Part shown: positions 1 to 8,300 of the stretch, in pieces | Layout of the letters: each line of letters opens with the position of its first letter | Position numbering within the stretch: position 1 is the stretch's first letter | DNA from: CALGLS01 sp047626155 | GTDB lineage: Bacteria; Bacteroidota; Bacteroidia; Chitinophagales; Saprospiraceae | Reading direction: 5' to 3' | Assembly (NCBI GenBank): GCA_047626155.1 | Contig: JBLHRR010000107.1 | Location: 1 to 19,163, forward strand | Length of the DNA stretch: 19,163 bases | The notes under the pieces: generated by a model | The model's database searches: none | Told to the model about the DNA's origin: nothing | Seen by the model: the letters and a program-made list of their open reading frames with translations, nothing else | Translations under genes and position numbers: made by a program

Positions 1-1224
1 CATGCGTCTCCTTTTTCAGACAAATTGGCGGCGGTAAAAGAATTGATAGATGGCCAGTGGGGGTATATTGATAAAAGTGGTGAGATGGTACTAACGGTAA
101 AAGGATATACCGTTAAAGAGATTGATAGAGCCTACTCTTTTTATAATGGTTTGGCTGTAGTGAAAATTCGTGACCTTGAAAATAAGTACCTCCGTCATCA
201 TATTGTTATTAATAAAAAAGGAGATACGGTATTTGAGATAGAGCAGCGTTATCCGGATAAAAAAAATATAGCCGTAGGAGATTATAGCAATGGACGATTA
301 GCGATAGGTTTTGCTCGAACAGAGGGTCGATTTCAAGATTATGTATTTTTAAACTTGGAAGGAGATGAAGTAGCAAAAGTAGAAGGGGTGGCTAAAAAAG
401 GAGTCTTGGCGAATGGAGGTTATTATATTGCCAAAGGTATTGTAGATAAAAATAAAAAATCATTGCACAGTGAAAAACACTTTGTTCTTAGCCCTTCAGG
501 TAAGATAAGTGAAATAGAGCTAGAAGAGGATAAATATATTTATGGAAGTCATAATATTGGACGATTAGCGGAATTTGATATACGCTACAACTCCGCTAAA
601 CACAATGCACTTTACAGTTACAGCACAAATAATTTCAAAGAGGTTTTTCTAACGGAGGAATTGATAAAAGGCTATAATGAAAATTTAGTGTACAATAAAA
701 ATTTGGTCAGATATCGATTACAAACTTATGAAGGAAAAATACTTTGGGAAACTCCTGTGGGAGCTTGGACGATCACAAATAATTTGGTGGAAGCTTTAAA
801 GTATAAAAAGGAAGTACGACGATATGAGCTTTTAAGTGAAGACGATTTCTCTAATGGCTTGTTTGAGTTGAAGGATTTGGAAGAGTTGAAGATATCTTTT
901 GCTAAAGTTGAAGAGCTTCCTTCTGAAATAGCTAAGCTAAAAAAGTTGAAAAAATTAACCATAGAATGGATGCGTCAACTCAAAACGCTACCTAAAGAAT
1001 TAGGCGAGTTAAAAAAGCTGGAATATTTGGTAGTTAAAAATTGTGAAGCTTACCAGGGAGGTTTAGAAGATATTATAGCGCAATTACCGAATCTGAAAAA
1101 AGTAGAACTCGAAGGGATTACTTTAGATAAAGCTTTCAAAGCAAAATTAAAAACTACACGGCCTGATCTAATAATAGTAGAGGAGGAGGTGATTTTTGAG
1201 GATATGATGATAGAGGAATATTAG
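1..1224 (+). CDS. WG-repeat and leucine-rich-repeat protein, 5' end missing
   Basis: The first start codon in this frame is TTG at 25, but the frame is open to base 1. The upstream codons read HASPFSDK and continue into LAAVKELIDGQWGYIDKSG, a canonical WG (KWG) repeat, so the gene begins outside the window and 407 codons are visible. Degenerate WG-like units follow (for example NGLAVVK, YSNGRLAIGF). About residues 285-376, counted from base 1, form three or four leucine-rich repeats (LEELKI, LPSEIAKLKKLKKL, LPKELGELKKLEYL, LPNLKKVEL). The tail is acidic, rich in E, D and M. WG and LRR modules are binding scaffolds in known families; no catalytic motif is visible and the ligand is unknown. The N-terminus is absent, so localisation cannot be judged. 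The stop is TAG, and the gene converges on the lipoprotein gene downstream. Confidence 0.85.
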   Translation, partial: HASPFSDKLAAVKELIDGQWGYIDKSGEMVLTVKGYTVKEIDRAYSFYNGLAVVKIRDLENKYLRHHIVINKKGDTVFEIEQRYPDKKNIAVGDYSNGRLAIGFARTEGRFQDYVFLNLEGDEVAKVEGVAKKGVLANGGYYIAKGIVDKNKKSLHSEKHFVLSPSGKISEIELEEDKYIYGSHNIGRLAEFDIRYNSAKHNALYSYSTNNFKEVFLTEELIKGYNENLVYNKNLVRYRLQTYEGKILWETPVGAWTITNNLVEALKYKKEVRRYELLSEDDFSNGLFELKDLEELKISFAKVEELPSEIAKLKKLKKLTIEWMRQLKTLPKELGELKKLEYLVVKNCEAYQGGLEDIIAQLPNLKKVELEGITLDKAFKAKLKTTRPDLIIVEEEVIFEDMMIEEY

Positions 1225-1256
1225 ATTCACGAAATATACGCCCTGCCTCCGCGCAC

Positions 1257-1290
1257 AGCTCGGGTAAAACGTTCTGTATTTATCCGAGCT
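1257..1290. terminator. Hairpin between convergent genes, possible terminator
   Basis: A 12-bp stem (AGCTCGGGTAAA at 1257-1268 with TTTATCCGAGCT at 1279-1290, one G-T pair) encloses a 10-nt loop, 32 nt after the TAG of the WG/LRR gene. A smaller 5-bp hairpin follows at 1296-1310. Neither is followed directly by a T tract on either strand; the A run at 1312-1320 is on the wrong side for both. Position and stem strength suggest a terminator serving one or both converging genes, but it is not a textbook intrinsic terminator. Confidence 0.45.
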
Positions 1291-1371
1291 GGCATGTGGT
1301 AACCGGCCACTAAAAAAAAATGTAAAATTATTGTTAGATTATGTATTCGAAAGTGTTATTCTGAAACCTCC

Positions 1372-2094
1372 TCACTCCCCAAAAACCACCACCTCCAAAA
1401 CCTTCTCCCCCGCAGCTCCCAACCAAGTCCCCCCAGTATACCAATACAAATCCTGAACCCCACCCTTAACTTTCTGCGTCGTCCGCTCATAAAACACCCC
1501 ATCCTTCAGCTCCCAATAACCAACAGCAGTAGGACAATTGATCTTACGATTAGAACTACTACCACTCAACATAAAAGCGTTTTTATCCCCATTAAAAACA
1601 GGCTGCCCAGACAGCACTGTCTTTCCTTTTTTAGCTCCCATACCAATCAACCAATATTCCGGACAAGCCAAGGGGCGAAGCACTCGTATAACAAGATGTT
1701 TGCTTTTGGTAATGTAATCGACAAATTGATAATACTCATCCGCCTTGTGGGTAAGCGTAAGAAGGCTATCTCCGACCTCAACCAATAACTGCCCTCCAGT
1801 TCTACTCGCTACAGTTGGGTGCCGACTTATCTGATATTTCTCCACCGCCCAACTGCATTCATTCAAAGCATCCCATTCATCTTTTTTGTAGCCTCCTGAT
1901 TCTGCACACATTCGGGCTATTGGATTCAATGTCTTTTCCTTGTTTAATAAATTCTTGTAAACAGAGGCCGTTGCGGTACTCATACGAAGACTTACTTTAT
2001 TAGGAAAAGAGGGCTGATTATTAGAAGCAGTGCTTTTGTCCTTACACTGAGAGAAGAGAAGAATAGTTAAGGTCGCTAGAAATATATTTTTCAT
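1372..2094 (-). CDS. Putative lipoprotein of unknown function
   Basis: The protein has 240 residues. It starts MKNIFLATLTILLFSQCKD: a short basic start, a hydrophobic stretch, then Cys17 as the likely lipid attachment site. The lipobox (FSQC) is looser than the proteobacterial consensus, as is common in Bacteroidota. A low-complexity linker (KSTASNNQPS) follows. The mature part has four further cysteines (63, 80, 144, 187), which could form two disulfides, and aromatic-rich strands near the end (YWELKDGVFYE, DLYWYTGGTW). I do not recognise the family. The lipid anchor implies attachment to the inner or outer membrane; no serine next to the Cys settles which. ATG start at 2094, TGA stop. The gene is divergent from the giant protease gene across 277 bp and has a good -7 element just upstream. 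Confidence 0.8.
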   Translation of the reverse strand: MKNIFLATLTILLFSQCKDKSTASNNQPSFPNKVSLRMSTATASVYKNLLNKEKTLNPIARMCAESGGYKKDEWDALNECSWAVEKYQISRHPTVASRTGGQLLVEVGDSLLTLTHKADEYYQFVDYITKSKHLVIRVLRPLACPEYWLIGMGAKKGKTVLSGQPVFNGDKNAFMLSGSSSNRKINCPTAVGYWELKDGVFYERTTQKVKGGVQDLYWYTGGTWLGAAGEKVLEVVVFGE

Positions 2095-2111
2095 GTGTTA
2101 AAAAGTTTATG

Positions 2112-2145
2112 CAAAAGTAAGCATCAAAAGATTAAACAGGTTCAA
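2112..2145 (-). promoter_or_regulatory. Candidate Bacteroidota-type promoter for the lipoprotein gene
   Basis: Read on the minus strand, 2119-2112 is TACTTTTG, an exact match to the Bacteroidota -7 consensus TAnnTTTG. A TTG at 2145-2143 lies 23 nt upstream in the place of the -33 element. Transcription would begin within about 10 nt after the -7 element, leaving a very short leader before the ATG at 2094. Both elements are visible in the sequence; use as a promoter is inferred. Confidence 0.5.
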
Positions 2146-2371
2146 GTAGGAAGCTATTTTCACTAAGATCAACAACTCAACTCTCTCCTGTCTTTGGCTC
2201 AAAATAGACAAAAAGTTATTTATCTATCTGCTTTTTTCAGAATAAAAGACTACATCTTTGAGGGTACATAAAATTATTTCCTTTTTTCGTACCTTGGTAA
2301 TTGTAAAAAAAGCACGATTCTTCCCCAATTAATTAAAGTATTTTCTTACATCTTTAACCACCACTCAAATC

Positions 2372-5300
2372 ATGCAGAAATTGAGACTTACACTACTTTT
2401 TGTACTATTTGCCCTAATCGTACAGGCACAAGACAACTCCTTTAAAGGTCAACTTCTCGAAAATCAAGACCATCCGACTTTACAGAAAAAATTCAAATCC
2501 TATCAAATTTACACCATCGATGCTCCTTCGCTATTCCGATATATTCAGTCGGAGCCTGAATCAGCTCGGCTTACCTTAGACCTAGGGGAGGAACATGATT
2601 GGGATTTATTATTAGCCCCTAGTAACATACTCGGTCCTGATTATCAACTAAGAATACAAACCGCGAATGGTGTTGAAGTTGCCGACCGAAATCCGAACAA
2701 AGCCTTCAACGGATACGTGCAGGGCGCAGGTGGAGGAACGACAGCACTCACCGTGGATGAAAACTTTATTTACGGTTTTATCCAAAAAAATAATGAAGTC
2801 TATTACATCGAACCACTAAGTTATTTGATCGGCGATGAGATAGAAAATGCATATGTTGTTTATGCAGAGTCGGCGGTTATAAAAGACAGTAAACATAAAT
2901 GTGGTGCAGATGAATTGGCAGAAAATAAAGCGCGTGCACTGCAACGTAAAAACCAGATCGTAGCAGAAAATGAAAACGACACGAGGTCTTCCATTATCGC
3001 TTGTTATGATATTGACATCGCCCTTGCCTCCGATTTTTCAATGGTTACTAAATACGGTTCTGTGGCAGGTGCGGAAAACCACAACATTGGGGTACTCAAT
3101 AATGTAAACACAAATTATGACGATGAATTTAACCATAGTCTGACTATGGTCATCGTTGCTCATTTTATTTCTGATTGTAATAGCTGTGACCCCTGGACTG
3201 CTTCAACGGATCCCGGAGTTTTACTAAACTCCTTCCGTAGCTGGGGAAATGGTGGTGGTTTTGGAGCTACTTATGATGTTGCCTCTCATTGGTCCAATAG
3301 AAATTTTGACGGGTCAACAGTTGGCTTAGCTTGGGTTGGGGTAATATGTAGCAGTTTTCGATACAATGTATTACAGGATTTCTCTTCTACCGCATGGAGA
3401 TTACGTGTTCTACAATCGCATGAACTTGGGCACAACTTCGATGCAAACCACGATGGGTCAGGAAGTAACTTTATTATGGCCCCCTCCATTAATAATTCAA
3501 ATACGTGGTCGGCAGCTTCTATTGCTTCTATTAATGCACATGTTCAAAATAGAATTAATAGTGGTTGTGTAACACCTTGTGCTTCCGGCGTTCCTCCGGT
3601 GGCCGACTTCACCTCTAATATCCAAAATGGATGCGCAGAATTAACCGTAGATTTTATAGATAACTCTACCGATGCCACTGGATGGTCCTGGACCTTCGAA
3701 GGCGGTGTTCCGGGAACAAGTACGGACCAAAACCCAACGGTTAACTATCCGAATCAGGGAACCTTTGACGTGACACTGGAAGTGAGCAATGCTTTTGGTA
3801 ACAATAGCATTACACAAACGGATTATATTTTTGTAGATGATATTCCATCGGTTAGTTTTACACAAACGGCTAATGAATTAATCGTCGACTTTACCAATAC
3901 CTCTAATAACGCGACTTCTTACTCCTGGGATTTTGGAGATGGTAATACAAGTACAGATGAAAATCCAACGCATATTTATGGAGACGATGGAGAATATGTA
4001 GTTACGCTGGAAGCAACGAACACTTGTGGGACCAATTTTTCTACAGAAGTAATTACAGTGGTAAGTATTCCTTTTGCTTTATTTGTTTCAGACCTTACAT
4101 CGGGTTGTGCTCCACTCTCTATTCAGTTTGCCAGTCAATCTTCTAGCAATGTGACGACTTGGAGTTGGACTTTCCCTGGAGGGACACCTGCATCTTCTTC
4201 CGCAGAGGATCCATCAGTAGTATATGATACGCCTGGTTTTTATGATGTTGAATTAACCGTTAGTAATGCCGCGGGATCAGATACTTATACTGAATTGGGT
4301 TACATCGAAGTATTGCCAGTACCAACAGCTGGTTTTACTTATGTTATTAATAACGATGTAGATGTAGTGTTTACCAATACCTCTACAAACGCAGATTCTT
4401 ATACCTGGGATTTTGGAGATGGAACCTCAAGCACAGAGGAGAACCCCAGTCATACTTATGCTACAGCAGGGAGTTACAATGTGGTACTTATTGTGGAAAA
4501 CCCATGTGGAGCTCCTTCCATAACGATCACGATAGAAATTGTTCCTTCCGTTCCACCAGTCGCAGATTTCCAGGGAGACGTCCTCTTTGGCTGTGTGCCG
4601 CTTATCGTAGAATTTGAAGACCTTTCTACGAACGCAACCAGCTGGGCCTGGACTTTCCCAGGAGGTGCTCCGGCTACCAGCACCAACGAAGACCCTAAGA
4701 TTACTTACAACGAAGCGGGTATATATGATGTCACTTTGATTGCGACTAACGCCAGTGGATCTGATACGGTCACTTTCGTAAATTATATAACTGTAGAAGA
4801 TGTACCGGATGCAGACTTTATCGCTACGGCGAATGGTGCTTCGGTAGACTTCTCGAATACAACAACAAACGGAGATAGCTTTGTTTGGGATTTTGGTGAT
4901 GGAAATTCTAGTACCGATGAAAATCCTAACAATATATATGCAATGGATGGAACTTATACCGTTCAACTGATTGCAACCAATGGTTGTGGAAACGATACCA
5001 CTGATCAGGAAGTCATCGTAATTTTGCCACCAGTTGCAGATTTTAATGCTGATGTAACCAGCGGCTGTGCAGACCTTACGGTTAACTTTATGGACCAATC
5101 TACTGGGGCTACAGCTTGGGCTTGGATCTTCAGTGGAGCAACACCTGCTACAAGTGCCGATCAGAATCCAACGGTTGTCTACGATACAGAAGGGACTTAT
5201 ACCGTAGAACTTACCGTAACCAATACCTCAGGTAACAATACCATTACACAAACGAATTATATCACCGTTAATGATGTACCGAATGTTGGTTTCAATACTA

Positions 5301-8300
5301 CGCAAACGGGCAATGACGTTGATTTCAATAACAGTACAACAAATGCTGATTCTTATGCCTGGGATTTTGGCGATGGAAATACGAGCACCGATGAAAATCC
5401 TTCCAACACCTATCCTGATGATGGAACCTACACGGTAACTTTAACCGCAACCAATGGTTGTGGTAGTGTAACGGTGGAAGAAGATATTACTATCTCTACA
5501 GCTCCAACAGCTGCTTTTACCTCAGATGTAACCAGCGGTTGTGCGGAACTTACTGTAATTTATACCGATCAGTCTTCTCTGAATGCAACGAGTTGGGCCT
5601 GGACTTTTGAAGGTGGAAACCCTGCAACAAGTACGGCCCAAAATCCAACGGTAAATTATGATGCCGCAGGAACTTATGATGTAACTTTAACGGTGGCGAA
5701 TGTAGCAGGAAACAATACAAATACAGAAACTAATTATATTACGGTAACTGATGTTCCTGTCGCTGATTTCACAAGTAGCATAAACGGAAGCACTGTTGAC
5801 TTTACAAACGCTTCAACAAATGCAGATACCTACTCGTGGGATTTTGGAGATGGAAATAACAGCACGGCAACCAACCCTTCTCATACTTATGGAATGGATG
5901 GAACTTACGAAGTTGAACTAACGGCCACTAACGATTGTGGTTCTGTTTCAACTACAGAAACGATTGTGATTTCCAATGAACCAACAGCGGACTTTGGTTC
6001 GGATGCAACGAGTGGCTGTGCGGACCTTACGGTAAATTACATGGATTCGTCCTCAGCGAATGCAGTGAACTGGGCCTGGACATTCGAAGGTGGGAATCCT
6101 GCGACAAGCTCAGCAGAAAACCCAACAGTCGTATACGGAACTGCCGGAACCTATGATGTTACATTAACGGTAACGAATGCAGCAGGGGAGTCCAACACCA
6201 TTACAGAAACAAACTATATTACGGTAAACGATGTACCTGTTGCTGATTTTAATAGTACAGTTAATGGCATGGCAGTAGATTTCGACAATACTTCTACAAA
6301 TGCAGATTCTTATGCCTGGGACTTCGGTGATGGTAATACCAGTACTTCCACTAATCCTACTAACGATTATGCAATGGACGGAACTTACACCGTCGAGTTG
6401 ATCGCTAGTAATGATTGTGGTTCTAACACGACGACACAGACTGTAGTCATTTCCAATCCACCAACAGCTGATTTTGGTTCGGATGCAACAAGTGGTTGTG
6501 CAGACCTTACGGTAAATTACATGGATTCGTCCTCAGCCAATGCAGTGACTTGGGCCTGGACATTTGAAGGCGGAAACCCCGCAAGCAGTACAGCGGAGAA
6601 CCCAACAGTCGTATACGGAACTGCCGGAACCTATGATGTTACATTAACGGTAACGAATGCGGCAGGGGTGTCCAACACCACTACAGAAACAAACTATATA
6701 TCTGTAGATGATTTACCAACAGCAGATTTTACCAGCGCTACAAATGGGTTGACTGCTGACTTCGACAATACATCTACAAACGCAGATTCCTATGACTGGA
6801 ATTTTGGAGATGGAAATACAAGTACGGCTACCAACCCATCAAATAACTATGCTTCTGATGGAACTTATACCGTTACCTTAATAGCAACGAATGATTGCGG
6901 TAGCGTAACAACTACAGAAACGATTACCATTACAACAGCTCCTGTTGCGGACTTTATTGCCAACGTGACGAGCGGTTGTGCGCCACTTACGGTAACCTTC
7001 ACTGATGCGTCTTCTCCAAACACGACAGAATGGGATTGGAGCTTCCAGGGTGGAACACCCGCTACTTCTGGAGATCAATCACCAACGATTGTTTTTAATA
7101 CGCCGGGTGTTTATACGGTATCTTTAGAAGCGTCCAATACCGCAGGTAGTAATACCTTTACACAGACGGCTTATATTACAGTATTAGCAGCACCAACAGC
7201 AGACTTTAGTTCAACAGTAACTGGTACCTTGGGAGACTTTAATAATAATTCAGCTAATGCCAATAGTTATAGTTGGGATTTCGGAGACGGTAATACGAGT
7301 ACTTCTGAAAACCCTTCTAACAATTATGCTACAGATGGAACCTATACGGTTACTCTAACTGCAACTGGAGACTGTGGTACCGATGTTACAACACAAACGG
7401 TAACCATTGTTACGACTCCAATCGCAGACTTTACCGCAGACCTTACACAAGGTTGTGCACCATTAACTGTTAACTTTACCGACTTATCTTCAGCTAATAC
7501 AACAATCTGGTCCTGGACTTTTGCTGGCGGAACGCCGACAACATCTTTCGACCAGAACCCAACGGTAACTTATAATACCCCTGGTGTTTACACGGTCGTA
7601 TTAGAGGTTGGGAATACTGCAGGTACGAATACGATAACGAGGACAAATTATATAGTAGTAGATGCAGCGCCAACCGCTTCTTTTACAAGTACAGTGGCTG
7701 GAACTTCAGTGAGTTTCAACAATACTTCTACTAATGCAACTTCTTATGGTTGGAACTTTGGTGATGGAGGTACAAGTTCAGGTACCAATCCTTCTCATAT
7801 CTATGGCGCTGATGGGACTTACACGGTAACACTAACGGCAACGAATGATTGTGGGGCAGTAACAACAACAGAAACGGTTGTCATTAGTACCGATCCCGTA
7901 GCAGGTTTCTCTGCGAATCCGACTTCAGGTTGCGGACCATTAAGCGTAAGCTTCACAGATGACTCTTCACCAAATACCACTAGTTGGTTGTGGACCTTTG
8001 AGGGTGGAACACCGGGGACTTCAGCAGATCAAAACCCGACGGTTGTTTTTGAGAATCCAGGTTCTTATGGTGTAACCTTAGTGGCAACTTCTTCTGCTGG
8101 AAACAGCACGTTCATGCAAAGTAATTACATCACGGTTTTTGGTACGCCTAATGCGAGTTTTACTTCCAGTACAAATGGAACGACAACCACCTTTAGTAAT
8201 ACAACAACTAGTGGCAATAGCTACAGTTGGGCTTTTGGAGATGGCAACAGTAGTACCGATCCAAACCCGGAACATACTTATGGAACAGATGGTACTTATA

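Noticed and set aside
25..27. TTG at 25 as the start of the WG/LRR gene
   Set aside because: The frame is open to base 1, and the upstream residues (SPFSDK) complete a WG repeat, so the gene starts outside the window.
2253..2297. CATCTTTG (2253) and TACCTTGG (2290) as promoters of the giant protease gene
   Set aside because: Each misses a conserved base of TAnnTTTG and neither has a -33 element at the right spacing.
2158..2371. Possible riboswitch or structured leader in the AT-rich region upstream of the giant protease gene
   Set aside because: No stable long stem or known riboswitch core could be seen; only T-rich and A-rich runs.
4427..5098. A 223-codon minus-strand open frame inside the PKD array, with several other antisense frames at 3286, 3641, 4474, 6878 and 8078
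   Set aside because: They lie wholly within a well-supported gene whose repeated, biased codons create open antisense frames. Their translations are rich in I, S, R and C with no domain or start context.
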